Shown: positions 50,807-59,672, numbered from the stretch's first letter. The stretch is 64,000 nucleotides of DNA from Anaerolineaceae bacterium (GCA_026708325.1 JAPOVC010000018.1:83306-147305), one strand, 5' to 3'. Notes: generated from the letters alone by a model not told the origin. A program made the numbers and translations.

Positions 50807-53101
50807 CTAACCGACGGCGGATCTGCGCCAGACATGCACGACGCCCCCCAGGTCCGTCGAGGCGAGGTAACTGCCATATGGCGACCAGGCCAGGCTGACG
50901 ATGCCGACCGAATGCCCCGGCAGACGCGCCTCATTTTCCAGGACCCCGTTTTTCCAGTCATAGACGAGCACCACACCGGGCAGCGGGTCCCCCAGGGACG
51001 CAGTGCCGGCGGCGAGTTTCGTCCCGTCGGGCGACCAGGCGAGGGCGTTCACCCCGTGGTCTTCCACGACCTGCTGCGTCTTCCAGTTCTGAGGAGGATC
51101 CGAACCGGACCAGTCCATATCCCAGACATGGAGCGAACCGTCGTCACCGCCGCCTGCAAGAAAACCGCCATCGGGTGACCAGTCCAGGCTGCTCATTCGC
51201 GATGAAGGCGCAGGCAAATAGTCGGACAGGGAGTAGTACACAGAGCCATCATCCGCATACCGCAACAGCACCGAAAAATAACCGGTGTCCCTGTCTGAAG
51301 TGGGACTCGTGTCAACGTTGGTTGCCACCAGATTGCCGTCAGGTGACCAGGCGAGCGTCGGGTTCTGGAGCCTCTTGCCCACCTGCAAGGCCCCCTCCTG
51401 GAAGAATGCCGTCCGTTGCGCTACAGAACCTGTATCCCACAAGGCGTAACCGTAACCGTAAGATCTGCCGCCAAAAAAGGGATCGCTCCCCAAGGCGATG
51501 CTGCTGCCAACAGACGACCACACGATGTGACTCGCCTGAGACAGGATGGAATCGTGTTCCAGCTCCTTCAGCGCTTCAAGCGTCTCTGCATCCCGGATGA
51601 CGACAGTCGACGGCTTTTCCGCAGCATCGGCCAATAGTCTGTGGTCCGGGGAAGGAATGACACCCCGCGGCCAGTTTGCTGACGAGACCGGCTGACCCGT
51701 ACCTGCATCAAGATAGCGTCCCGCCGCGTAGAGACGTCGACTGTCCGGCCCCCAGGACGAATGCCTCAACAGATACCAGGGGGTCTCGCGGTTGTGTTCG
51801 GTTGTCGCAGCCAGTTGCTTCCCGTCCCGGGCGTCCCATACGTGGATGTCGCCCGTCGACGTAGCGGAAACCAGAAACTCCCGGTCGCGCGGCCAGGCCA
51901 GGTCCTGAACCACTGCGTCGAGGGTCACTTCGGCAATTGTGCCGCCTTCTCGCGTATCATGGACCACGATTCTCTTGTCCCGGCCCGCGGTTGCGAGCCG
52001 ACTCCCGTCCGGCGACCATGCCATCCCCGTCAAGCCGTAATCTCTTCCAAGGGGATCCAGGGGAAGGTTGTGGTGCCGCAGGCGGAGGAGCACTTCACCA
52101 CTGTCTGGCTCCCTGAGAAAGGCATTGATGCCGGCGTCCTGAGCCAGCCTTTTGCCGTCAGGGGACCAGACAGGGGCCATTGAGGTGCGGCCGCCCTCCC
52201 TTTCTGAAATATGAAACAACACGTCAGATGCGGGTGGCTGCAAGACCGTCAGGCCACTGGTGCCAAGGGCAAGTCTTGAGCCATCCGGGGACCAGACCGC
52301 ATGCCGGTCGGCTGCGGAGTCCAGTAGCTGGCCGATGTCCCACCAGTCAGGGACCACCGGGGGGCTGACCAGCATTACAGCAAGAGCTCTTTCCAAAAAT
52401 GTTGCGGTCTCTGGCGGAGACCGTTCATTGCCGTAAGATCTCCGGGCGCCTGAGAAGACATCGATTTCCATCAGCCCGAAAAACGTAGGGGTGACTATCC
52501 CTGTACCGTCGGGTGACCAGGCGAGATTCACCGCAAAGCCGGGATAGCCCCACAGCAGTTCACGGGCAACGCCGCCGGCGACGTCATGGATTCGCAACAG
52601 GCCGTCATTGCTGAACGCTGCCACCATGTCTCCCGCCGGCGACCAGGCGAAGCGGGCCGCAAAGTCACTGTCCTGCAGCGTGCGGATGAGCGCTCCGCTG
52701 GCCACATCCCATATCCTGATGGAGTGATACCCTTTGGTCAGGGCAGCTTCATCCGCCATCGGTTGACCGTAAAGCAGATGGTACAGGGCCGGGTCGTTGC
52801 GACCGCCCGCGGCGACGAAACGGCTGTCGGGCGACCACTCGATGTCGAACAGCCAGCCGCCCGCATCAATGTGTCGCAGGAGTTCCAGCGCCGGCAGCGA
52901 ATAAATCCAGATGCCGTGACTTCCGGCCACTGCGAGCGCGCTGCCGTCCGGCGAGACCGCAAGGTCCTCGACCGTCCCGCGGCCGATTACGCGGTCCAGT
53001 TCCCAGCCGCCGTGACCGACCACGCCCTGTGGCAGGACCTGCCCGGCGCCGGTGAGCAGCAGGGCGAGCAGCAGCAGCAGTCCGAAAGAAGTCTGTCGCA
53101 T
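50807..53101 (-). CDS. Secreted WD40-repeat protein, copy 3
   Basis: 764 aa. Signal peptide (about 1-24, ending GQVLPQG), then WD40-type blades (VLQPP, IEWSPDSRFVAAGGRND, FAWSPAGDMVAAF, LAWSPDGTGIV, LDWSPDGGFLAGGGDDGSLHVWD, LAWSPYGSYLASTDLGG). Shares the N-terminal GGWELDRVIGRG and GVWIYSLP-type sequence with copies 1 and 2 but is more divergent. Adjacent to copy 2 in the same direction. ATG 53101 has GAAGAG upstream. Confidence 0.85.
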   Translation of the reverse strand: MRQTSFGLLLLLALLLTGAGQVLPQGVVGHGGWELDRVIGRGTVEDLAVSPDGSALAVAGSHGIWIYSLPALELLRHIDAGGWLFDIEWSPDSRFVAAGGRNDPALYHLLYGQPMADEAALTKGYHSIRIWDVASGALIRTLQDSDFAARFAWSPAGDMVAAFSNDGLLRIHDVAGGVARELLWGYPGFAVNLAWSPDGTGIVTPTFFGLMEIDVFSGARRSYGNERSPPETATFLERALAVMLVSPPVVPDWWDIGQLLDSAADRHAVWSPDGSRLALGTSGLTVLQPPASDVLFHISEREGGRTSMAPVWSPDGKRLAQDAGINAFLREPDSGEVLLRLRHHNLPLDPLGRDYGLTGMAWSPDGSRLATAGRDKRIVVHDTREGGTIAEVTLDAVVQDLAWPRDREFLVSATSTGDIHVWDARDGKQLAATTEHNRETPWYLLRHSSWGPDSRRLYAAGRYLDAGTGQPVSSANWPRGVIPSPDHRLLADAAEKPSTVVIRDAETLEALKELEHDSILSQASHIVWSSVGSSIALGSDPFFGGRSYGYGYALWDTGSVAQRTAFFQEGALQVGKRLQNPTLAWSPDGNLVATNVDTSPTSDRDTGYFSVLLRYADDGSVYYSLSDYLPAPSSRMSSLDWSPDGGFLAGGGDDGSLHVWDMDWSGSDPPQNWKTQQVVEDHGVNALAWSPDGTKLAAGTASLGDPLPGVVLVYDWKNGVLENEARLPGHSVGIVSLAWSPYGSYLASTDLGGVVHVWRRSAVG

Positions 53102-53184
53102 GTGGCTCTTCACTTTTGCCCCCTGATGCACAGTGACATCCTTGCCTTTGCCCTGTCAGGAGGGCCGGGCAGTGGCCCGGAGCG

Positions 53185-54159
53185 CTAACCGCGCAGCATG
53201 TCGATCACGCGCATGTTGGCCACGCCGTCGCCGGGCGGGTACTTCGGCGGACGCTCCTGCAGCAGGGCGTCGGCGAAGTCCTCGGCCATCAGGGTGTAGC
53301 TGTTGGCGGGCGGGATGGTGATGCGGCTGTAGTCGCCGTCGATGCCCCAGGTCTCAATGAGCGTCGCCTCGTCCGGCTGCGTCACGTAGGCGGTCTCCAC
53401 GCGGATGCGGCCCCGCGTGCCGCGCAGGTCGTAGCTCTGCACGCGCTGGTTGCGCAGGCTGCAATCGATGACGGCGACGGCGCCCGAGGGGAAGTCCAGC
53501 ACGGCGCCCAGCACCTCGTTGACTTCGCTGCCTGCGCCGCTGCGGCTCACGCCATGGGCCTGCAGGGGCTCCTCGCCGGTCATCAGGCGGGCGGCGCTGA
53601 TGCAGTAGCAGCCGATGTCCATCAGCGCGCCGCCTTCCAGTTCGCGGCTGAGGCGGATGTTGCCCAGGTCCGACAGGTCGATGGGGAAATTGAAGCTGGC
53701 GTTGAGCATCACCAGGTCGCCGATGGCGCCGCCGCGCAGCAGGTCCAGCACCTTTTGCGTCTGCGGGTGGAAGCGGTACATGAAGCCTTCGGCCAGCAAC
53801 AGATCGTGTTTGGCGAAGGCCACCACCATGGCCTCGGCCTCGGCGGCATCGACGGCCAGCGGCTTTTCGCAGAGCACCGGCAGGCCGGCTTCGGCGCAGC
53901 GGATGCTCCATTCGGCGTGCATGCTGTTGGGCAAGGGGTTGTAAATGGCGTCGATGTCCGGGTCGGCCAGCAGGGCCTCGTAGCAGCCGTGCGCGCGCGG
54001 GATGCCGAGAGCGTCGGCGGCCTGCTGCGCGCGCTCCGCTGTGCGGCTGGCGATGGCCTGCACCACGCCGTTGCGGCTACCTTGCATGGCCGGGATGACG
54101 CGCCCGGTGCCGATGTTGGCCGTGCTGAGAATGCCCCAGCGAATTTTTTTATTGGTCAA
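53185..54159 (-). CDS. Gfo/Idh/MocA-family NAD(P)-dependent oxidoreductase
   Basis: 324 aa. Rossmann start RWGILSTANIGTGRVIPAM, YNPLPNSMHAEW, CEKPLAVDAAEAE (the conserved EKP with Lys) and AEGFMYRFHPQT; the C-terminal domain has LMDIGCYCISAARLMTGEEP. Family members act on sugars, inositol or trans-dihydrodiols; closest in style to the dihydrodiol/xylose-dehydrogenase group. Substrate unknown. Lower in a gene order that also holds the SRPBCC protein 36 bases downstream. Confidence 0.85.
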   Translation of the reverse strand: MTNKKIRWGILSTANIGTGRVIPAMQGSRNGVVQAIASRTAERAQQAADALGIPRAHGCYEALLADPDIDAIYNPLPNSMHAEWSIRCAEAGLPVLCEKPLAVDAAEAEAMVVAFAKHDLLLAEGFMYRFHPQTQKVLDLLRGGAIGDLVMLNASFNFPIDLSDLGNIRLSRELEGGALMDIGCYCISAARLMTGEEPLQAHGVSRSGAGSEVNEVLGAVLDFPSGAVAVIDCSLRNQRVQSYDLRGTRGRIRVETAYVTQPDEATLIETWGIDGDYSRITIPPANSYTLMAEDFADALLQERPPKYPPGDGVANMRVIDMLRG

Positions 54160-54195
54160 GTCTGGACTCCCTTTCTGGCACCTGCGACCTGTCGC

Positions 54196-54690
54196 TCACG
54201 TTTCCAGTCCTTTCTCGCCGTGACCGCCGGGGCGGCCACCGAATTCACGAATCAGATTGCTCAGGGCGCTGCGAAAGAGCAGCGTCATCGCCAGGCCGGC
54301 CAACGGGGCGCTGAGCGGCGCGAGCGTCGTCGTGCGGAACCAGGCGCGCCAGCGTAACCATGTGCCGCCGTGGCGCTCCGCTGACAGGGACTGCAGCGCC
54401 ACGTGATCGACGATGAACTCGCTCTCCTCAATGCTGCTGGCCAGCAGGTGCGGCGGATGCGAGGCGACGATGTACTCCTGCACGGTGAAGGGGCCCAGGT
54501 GCAGCCAGCGCACCGTGCTGACGCCGTCGCGCTGCAGGGCATGGCGCCGGCTGACCGTGCTGTCCGACACCAGCGGCAGCCACAGAAAGAGCTTCGTGTG
54601 GTCGCTGATGACCTCGAAGATGCGGGCCGGCGGCGCTTCCAGCAGGGCGAGGCAATCGGCGCGCAGCGGCGCGTCGGTGTAGGTGCCCAC
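54196..54690 (-). CDS. SRPBCC/ polyketide-cyclase-like lipid-binding protein
   Basis: 164 aa. START-like pattern: ADCLALLEAPPARIFEVISDHTKLFLWLPLV at the N-terminus, then SRRHALQRDGVSTVRWLHLGPFTVQEYIV and VALQSLSAERHGGTWLRWRAWFRTTT, with a helix near the C-terminus. Such proteins bind a hydrophobic ligand in a helix-grip cavity. GTG 54690 has AGGGGC seven bases upstream; a longer reading (to 54954) would run through repeat-derived sequence and is not believed. Confidence 0.7.
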   Translation of the reverse strand: MGTYTDAPLRADCLALLEAPPARIFEVISDHTKLFLWLPLVSDSTVSRRHALQRDGVSTVRWLHLGPFTVQEYIVASHPPHLLASSIEESEFIVDHVALQSLSAERHGGTWLRWRAWFRTTTLAPLSAPLAGLAMTLLFRSALSNLIREFGGRPGGHGEKGLET

Positions 54691-54750
54691 GTCAAAGCCC
54701 CTGACGATGCGGTCCACAGCCCCCGTCCGCCTGCTCGCTGCCGGGGAGTA

Positions 54751-54786
54751 TAGCGAGGGCGCCAGCCCGAAGCATCCCGTGGGATA
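54751..54786 (+). repeat. Degenerate R1-like repeat
   Basis: AGCGAGGGCGCCAGCCCGAA then GCATCCCGTGGGATA, matching the R1 core with several changes; GAGCATCC.GGGATA recurs once more just downstream. Confidence 0.5.
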
Positions 54787-54832
54787 GCGCGGGGCGCAGG
54801 GACGGAGCATCCAGGGGGATAGTGCAGGGGTG

Positions 54833-54838
54833 TATACT
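54833..54838 (+). promoter_or_regulatory. -10 element TATACT for the coiled-coil/PIN operon
   Basis: TATACT, 42 bases before ATG 54881. Confidence 0.5.
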
Positions 54839-54880
54839 GAGGGACACGTCACAGGCAGGAATATCTGCAGGAAAGTCAAG

Positions 54881-55504
54881 ATGGCCGCTCTGCCGCAATT
54901 AATCGTGCCGCCGCCACGTTTGCCGGAAGGTGTCACCGGCCTGGTATGTGCCACAGCGTCTTTCAGTCAGGAGCGCAAGGAAATCCTTGACGAGGCGATG
55001 GTTGCACTTGCCTCGCTTGAGCGGGAAACAAAGGAACTGGAGCAGTTTGTTGCCGGTCTGGCGCAGCTTGAACTGGCCCCGGACCGGGGCCCACAGCCGG
55101 ATGAGGAAGTCATCGCCAACGTGATCAAGGTTACGGAGGAAATCGTCGCCTGGGCCACGAATGTAACGGATGCGCGAGAGGACAACCTCACAAGACTGCA
55201 GGATCAACTGGAAGACCTTTGCGCCGCGGATAAATTGCTGACGCCCCTGGCACGGCAGGTGTACCAGCGTCAGGAGGAATTGAGCGGACGCATCCAGGCG
55301 CTTGCGGGACTGGACTTGGAAAGCCTGATTGCCAATTTGCTGGTAAAGGTCGCCAAACAGCGCGGGTTGAGCAAAACCGAGAAGATTCGCCTGCTACATA
55401 CGATTCCATTCAAGGGGCCGATCACTGACCAAAAGATTTCCACACGCCGCGCGGACTTGTACAGTGACACTCCATCCACGCATCGCTCTGACTGGTACAA
55501 ATAG
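54881..55504 (+). CDS. Coiled-coil protein preceding a PIN toxin-like gene
   Basis: 207 aa, not recognised. Mostly helical: ERKEILDEAMVALASLERE, EVIANVIKVTEEIVAWATN and LEDLCAADKLLTPLARQVYQ, with a final SKTEKIRLLHTIPF and polar tail (DTPSTHRSDWYK). No DNA-binding motif of known antitoxins is evident, yet it precedes the PIN gene by 2 bases, so it is in the antitoxin position. ATG 54881 has AGGAAAG upstream. Composition is less GC-rich than neighbours. Confidence 0.6.
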   Translation: MAALPQLIVPPPRLPEGVTGLVCATASFSQERKEILDEAMVALASLERETKELEQFVAGLAQLELAPDRGPQPDEEVIANVIKVTEEIVAWATNVTDAREDNLTRLQDQLEDLCAADKLLTPLARQVYQRQEELSGRIQALAGLDLESLIANLLVKVAKQRGLSKTEKIRLLHTIPFKGPITDQKISTRRADLYSDTPSTHRSDWYK

Positions 55505-55506
55505 TC

Positions 55507-55980
55507 ATGGTTGACGCGGTGTTTGTGGACTCCAATATTCTCCTGCATGCTGCGATTCCGGATATCGGCAATGATTCGCCGGAAGTCAAGCTGCAGAAAC
55601 ATGAGGCCTGTTTGGCGCAATTGCAACGCTTTCTGGATGAAGGCGTTGGATTGTGGAACAATGGCCAGGTGCTCCGGGAGTTTTGGGTTCAGGCAACCCG
55701 CTACGAAACCGAAGCGGGGCCAATGCCGCTCTCGTGGGTACACGAGCGAATCGCATGGTTTCGCGCGTTTGTTCGTGAAGTTGACGAGACTCCTGCCGTG
55801 CGCGATCAATTGCTGACCCTTCTGCAGGAATACGACGTCCGTGGCATCGCGGTCCACGACGCCAACATCGTGGCCACCATGCTGGCGCAAGACATTGGAT
55901 CCGTTTGCACGCTGGACGCCGGCTTTGAGCGCTACCGCGAGCGCATCATGATTATTTCACCGCTAACCAGCACCAACTGA
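55507..55980 (+). CDS. PIN-domain ribonuclease, VapC-like
   Basis: 157 aa. PIN acidic residues at the expected places: Asp8 (VFVDSNILLHA), Glu58 (VLREFW), Asp118 (AVHDANIVATML) and Asp137 (CTLDAGFERY). VapC-type toxins cleave RNA, often tRNA. Starts 2 bases after the coiled-coil gene, so the two form an operon. Lower GC suggests acquisition. ATG at 55507 begins with a canonical PIN strand. Confidence 0.8.
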   Translation: MVDAVFVDSNILLHAAIPDIGNDSPEVKLQKHEACLAQLQRFLDEGVGLWNNGQVLREFWVQATRYETEAGPMPLSWVHERIAWFRAFVREVDETPAVRDQLLTLLQEYDVRGIAVHDANIVATMLAQDIGSVCTLDAGFERYRERIMIISPLTSTN

Positions 55981-56066
55981 CTTCCCGCCACACGCTTCCC
56001 CACCTTGCACGTCCCGACCCGCCCGTGCCACAATCGCCGCGGCGCTGGACGGGGGAGGACACGACG

Positions 56067-56807
56067 ATGGACTGGATCACGAGCCCGGATGCCCTGGCGG
56101 GTCTGCTGGCGCTGGTCGTGCTGGAGATCGTGCTGGGCATCGACAACGTGGTCTTCATTTCGATTCTGGCGGGCAAGTTGCCGCAGGCGCAGCAGGCGCG
56201 CGCGCGTCAGGTCGGCCTCGGTCTGGCGCTGGTCATGCGCATCGCGATGCTCTTCGCCATCTCCTGGGTCATTCGCCTGACGGCGCCGCTCTTCATGCTG
56301 GCGGGCCAGGAGATTTCCGGGCGCGACCTGATTCTGATCGTCGGCGGGCTCTTCCTGCTGGCCAAGGCCACGCACGAGATTCACGACAAGCTGGAAGGCG
56401 ACAGCGGCCATGCCAGCGCGCGGGTACCGCCCTCCTTCGGCGCGGTCATCCTGCAGATCGTGCTGCTGGACGCGGTCTTCTCAATCGATTCGGTCATCAC
56501 GGCCGTCGGCATGGTGAGCGAGGTCGGCATCATGGTGATCGCCGTCACCGTCGCCATGGTCATCATGCTGCTCTCCGCCGCGCGCATCAGCGATTTCGTC
56601 AACCGCCACCCGACGGTCAAGATGCTGGCGCTCAGCTTCCTGCTGCTGATCGGCCTGACCCTGGTGGCCGAGGGGCTGGACCAGCACATCCCCAAGGGCT
56701 ACATCTACTTCGCCATCGCCTTCTCTATCTTCGTGGAGATGCTCAACCTGCGCCTGCGCAAGGTGCAGAAGCCGCCGCTGCAGTTGAACCGGCCCTATGT
56801 GGAGTAG
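56067..56807 (+). CDS. TerC-family integral membrane protein
   Basis: 246 aa. Seven or so membrane helices. LEIVLGIDNVVFISILAGKLP and VLLDAVFSIDSVITAVGMV are the paired acidic TerC/YkoY motifs, and the tail FSIFVEMLNLRLR follows. TerC-type proteins are thought to transport or insert metal (Mn2+ for Alx/YkoY). GGGGGAGG upstream of ATG 56067. No riboswitch-like element was recognised in the short leader, so the substrate is not fixed. Confidence 0.88.
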   Translation: MDWITSPDALAGLLALVVLEIVLGIDNVVFISILAGKLPQAQQARARQVGLGLALVMRIAMLFAISWVIRLTAPLFMLAGQEISGRDLILIVGGLFLLAKATHEIHDKLEGDSGHASARVPPSFGAVILQIVLLDAVFSIDSVITAVGMVSEVGIMVIAVTVAMVIMLLSAARISDFVNRHPTVKMLALSFLLLIGLTLVAEGLDQHIPKGYIYFAIAFSIFVEMLNLRLRKVQKPPLQLNRPYVE

Positions 56808-56811
56808 GAAT

Positions 56812-57192
56812 TCAGGTCAAACGAGATGGTCTGTACCCGACGCAGTGAGCGATCATTGCAACAATTTCATTGAGCCTAGGTCTTGCGATTCTTCCGAGTT
56901 TGTCGCCAAAACGTTGTTCTGAAACCGATTTCACTTGCGAAGCATCAGCCCAAGAGAGTTCGCGCAAGCCATTTTCGTCAGTCTTTTGTATAGGAACCAT
57001 CCACTCTGCTTTTCTGTATCTTCCGCCCTTCGTTGTCAACGGAACGACAATTGCAAGTCGTGGTCGTCCAATTTGGTTAACACTTACTACAACAGCCGGG
57101 CGTTCTTTCCTCATTTCGCTTCCTGCAAGTTCTTCATCCTCCTCCCGCGGGTCAAAATTGACTTGATAAATATCTCCACGATTGAACGGCAC
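56812..57192 (-). CDS. MazF/PemK-family mRNA endonuclease toxin
   Basis: 126 aa. MazF fold: NRGDIYQVNFDPREEDEELAG, KERPAVVVSVNQIGRPRLAIVVPLT and a C-terminal GRIARPRLNEIV. Cleaves mRNA at short sequences when free of its antitoxin. Starts at GTG 57192 in the last base of the upstream stop (TAGTG), so it is translationally coupled to the HTH-ImmA gene; there is no MazE/AbrB-type antitoxin beside it. Lower GC than the chromosome average. Confidence 0.85.
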   Translation of the reverse strand: MPFNRGDIYQVNFDPREEDEELAGSEMRKERPAVVVSVNQIGRPRLAIVVPLTTKGGRYRKAEWMVPIQKTDENGLRELSWADASQVKSVSEQRFGDKLGRIARPRLNEIVAMIAHCVGYRPSRLT

Positions 57193-58367
57193 TAGAATTC
57201 TTCCTCACCGAAAGCCTCAAAGACCTCAATATCCAAGTCCTCGGCAAGTTCGTAGGATCGTTGCATCCAATATTCCTGTTCCTCTTCTGACATTCCCAGG
57301 AACTCGGTTGTAGTTGGGAATTCATCAGTCTCAATCACTGGCACAGGAAACTCGTAATGTGGTAGTGCCTGCAAGACACGCTCGTCTGACACCAGTTCGT
57401 TTTCCGAAGCCTGAAGAATCATTTCATCAAGCCGGGTTGGCTCTTCATCGCAGGAAACTGGATAGGGCTCGTTTTTTCTCCACTTGCGACGGCTCACCTC
57501 AAGCCAGAAAATATGAGCAAGTCTTGGTGAAACGATCCCCAGATCACGGGCGCGATACATCCAGCCTTGCATACTTAATCCGTACCGGCGTTTGAGGGTG
57601 CCTAACTCTGCAAAGGAAATCGAGTTTCTTTGCTCTCCCAATTCCCTTCTGGCAGCCTCTTGCGGAACCAACAACGCACCGGCGAAACGATGCGCGAATT
57701 TTTCAACTTTGTCTTCGGGCATGTCTTCAGGGGTGTTCATGACAAGGTGACCGAGTTCGTGAGCCAGGTTGAATCGTTTGCGATCGGGGTCAACATTTGC
57801 TTTGGTTACAATGATGGGAATATTGTCTTCGCACCATCCGGACAAACCGTCAAATCTCTCGGTCGGGCGATCCCACTCCAAGACAATCACGCCGTTTTCT
57901 TCTGCAGTTTGTGTCAAGCTGGCAATTGGCTCATCGCCCATCCCCCACTCGCTACGCAATGCACCAGCAGCTTCTTCTGCAGCCTCTAGACTATTGACGT
58001 TAATCCGCTCGGGGAAGTTAACTTCAGAATTCAGCGAAAGTATGTTGCGAAGATCAAGATTTAATTCAGCGACATCACGAGCGAAGTTTTCGATGGCTTC
58101 ACGTGTTTTGGCAGGAAGAGCAGTGCGCTTTCTGTAAGCCAGCCAATTCACATCAAGATTGGGGTCATGCTTAAGCCAGACAAGAGGCACATTGAAGAAT
58201 CGAGACAAAGCCAACAGTACAGAAGTGTCAGGTACTGTCTTGCCTCGTTCGAACCCGGAAACATTGGCTTTTTGTACAGAAATGTCTGCGCGTCCAAGAG
58301 CATCTGCAACGTCTTGCTGCGACATTCCCGCAAGCAGACGTGCCTGACGGATGCGTGCGCCGATCAT
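57192..58367 (-). CDS. HTH plus ImmA/IrrE-type metalloprotease, putative regulator or antitoxin of MazF
   Basis: 391 aa. XRE-type helix-turn-helix (about 2-58: ARIRQARLLAGMSQQDVADA, VSGFERGKTVPDTSV), then the ImmA/IrrE (COG2856) domain with the zinc motif FNLAHELGHLVMN (His203-Glu204, His207). Such proteins cut a repressor under stress. The C-terminal 100 residues are acidic. Paired with the MazF toxin, it may act as the antitoxin/regulator. Strikingly lower GC (roughly half). ATG 58367 has no strong SD. Confidence 0.85.
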   Translation of the reverse strand: MIGARIRQARLLAGMSQQDVADALGRADISVQKANVSGFERGKTVPDTSVLLALSRFFNVPLVWLKHDPNLDVNWLAYRKRTALPAKTREAIENFARDVAELNLDLRNILSLNSEVNFPERINVNSLEAAEEAAGALRSEWGMGDEPIASLTQTAEENGVIVLEWDRPTERFDGLSGWCEDNIPIIVTKANVDPDRKRFNLAHELGHLVMNTPEDMPEDKVEKFAHRFAGALLVPQEAARRELGEQRNSISFAELGTLKRRYGLSMQGWMYRARDLGIVSPRLAHIFWLEVSRRKWRKNEPYPVSCDEEPTRLDEMILQASENELVSDERVLQALPHYEFPVPVIETDEFPTTTEFLGMSEEEQEYWMQRSYELAEDLDIEVFEAFGEEEF

Positions 58368-58557
58368 CACCACACCTCCACCATGCCGAACAAAGACCTT
58401 TACAATTTTACAGTTCAATGTGACCTTTGTCAGCGGTCACCACTGTTTGACAAGTAGAGGCGCAGTCGCTAGGATTCACGCCTGCCGTGATTGTCGACAA
58501 TCGACAGTCGCGCGCAGCCTGTGACGCTGTTACCGGCATGAAGCGAGGATCCTGTCC

Positions 58558-59655
58558 ATGCCCCCTGATTCCGTCGCTGCCCTGCTGCAGCGGCATCGCG
58601 TCAACGAGGACCTGAAGGCCGCCGTCATCCCCGCCGCCGCGCGCAACGCGCTGGACCTGGCTGCGGATGCCGTCGTCGGCCCCCTCGACGAGCGCATCAT
58701 CGAAGCCACCGGCGCCGCGCTCGATGCCGGCCACACCCATTACGAACCCGTGCCCGGCATCGACGACCTGCGCGCGGCCCTGGCGCAGCACCTCAACGAG
58801 GCCACCGGCGCGCAGTATGAGGCGGCCAACCTGCTGGTCACGGCCGGCATGCAGGAATCCCGGTTCCTCACCCTGCAACTCATCGACGCCGGCGACGGGG
58901 CGATCTCCCTGCCGGAAGTGCTGCACCCCGGCGTGCGCAAGGCCCTGGGTGCCCGCCCGCGCGAGACAGTCTCGCTGGCGGTGGATGCGGAGCGCCGTCT
59001 GCCGCAGCTGGAGGCCATTCGCGCCGCGCTGGAAGGCGGCAGTCGCCTTCTATATATAGAATCGCCCTCGCGTCTTACCGGCGCGACGCTGGACGGGGAG
59101 GAGAAGGCGGCCATCGCCGCCATGCTCGACGACCATGACGCCAGCGCGATCGTCGACCGGGGCCTGGCGCCCTGGGCGGCGGTCAATGCTCCGGCGCCGA
59201 CGGAGCGCATCGCGCTCATCGGTGAGGCCTTCCCCGGCTCGGGCATCGCCAGCTGGCTGGCCGGTTACATCGCCGTGCCGGAAGACTGGCTGCCGCCGAT
59301 TCAGTCGCAGAAGCAAATAATGGCCATCTGCACGGCCACGCCCGCGCAATTTGGCGCGCTGGAGGCGGGCAGCCTCTACGCACAGGAGCAGCCCGCGCGT
59401 CTGGAGCACATGCAATCCCTGCGCAGGGGGCTGCAGGAACGCGCCCGTGCCGCCGGCCTCGACGTGCTCGCGGGCGGGGCGGCCAGCCTGCTGGCGCTGC
59501 GCCTGTCCCCGTCACAAAAGTCGGAGGTTCTGTCCCGCCTGGCCGCGGCGGGCTATCAGGTGGCGGACGGCAGCGATTTTGGTGCCCCTGACGTGCTGCG
59601 CCTGACGGTTTGCGACGCGTCCCGGGCCGCCCTTGACCTGCTGGCCGACGCCTGA
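58558..59655 (+). CDS. Aminotransferase homologue lacking the PLP lysine (pseudo-enzyme)
   Basis: 365 aa. Class I/II fold: VTAGMQESRFLTLQL, LSLPEVLHPGVRKALGA, LYIESPSRLTGATL, ASAIVDRG (Asp200) and a C-terminal VLRLTVCD arginine. Where an active enzyme has SK in a SKAYSMTGW-like loop, this has GEAFPGSGIASW, and there is no lysine at all between residues 184 and 251. It should therefore not form the internal aldimine. It is followed after 17 bases by a normal aminotransferase, so it may be a paralogue turned partner or regulator, or act in another reaction. ATG 58558. Confidence 0.75.
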   Translation: MPPDSVAALLQRHRVNEDLKAAVIPAAARNALDLAADAVVGPLDERIIEATGAALDAGHTHYEPVPGIDDLRAALAQHLNEATGAQYEAANLLVTAGMQESRFLTLQLIDAGDGAISLPEVLHPGVRKALGARPRETVSLAVDAERRLPQLEAIRAALEGGSRLLYIESPSRLTGATLDGEEKAAIAAMLDDHDASAIVDRGLAPWAAVNAPAPTERIALIGEAFPGSGIASWLAGYIAVPEDWLPPIQSQKQIMAICTATPAQFGALEAGSLYAQEQPARLEHMQSLRRGLQERARAAGLDVLAGGAASLLALRLSPSQKSEVLSRLAAAGYQVADGSDFGAPDVLRLTVCDASRAALDLLADA

Positions 59656-59672
59656 ACGAGGAGGAGAGCGCC

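Noticed and set aside
41214..53101. Many repeated CCGTCCGG.GACCAGGC units, first thought to be a CRISPR-like or DNA repeat array
   Set aside because: They are spaced irregularly and encode the WSPDG blade motif of the WD40 proteins in frame, so they are coding repeats.
54699..54954. N-terminal extension of the SRPBCC protein
   Set aside because: The extra residues derive from the R1-like repeat and show no family pattern; the GTG at 54690 with its SD is better.
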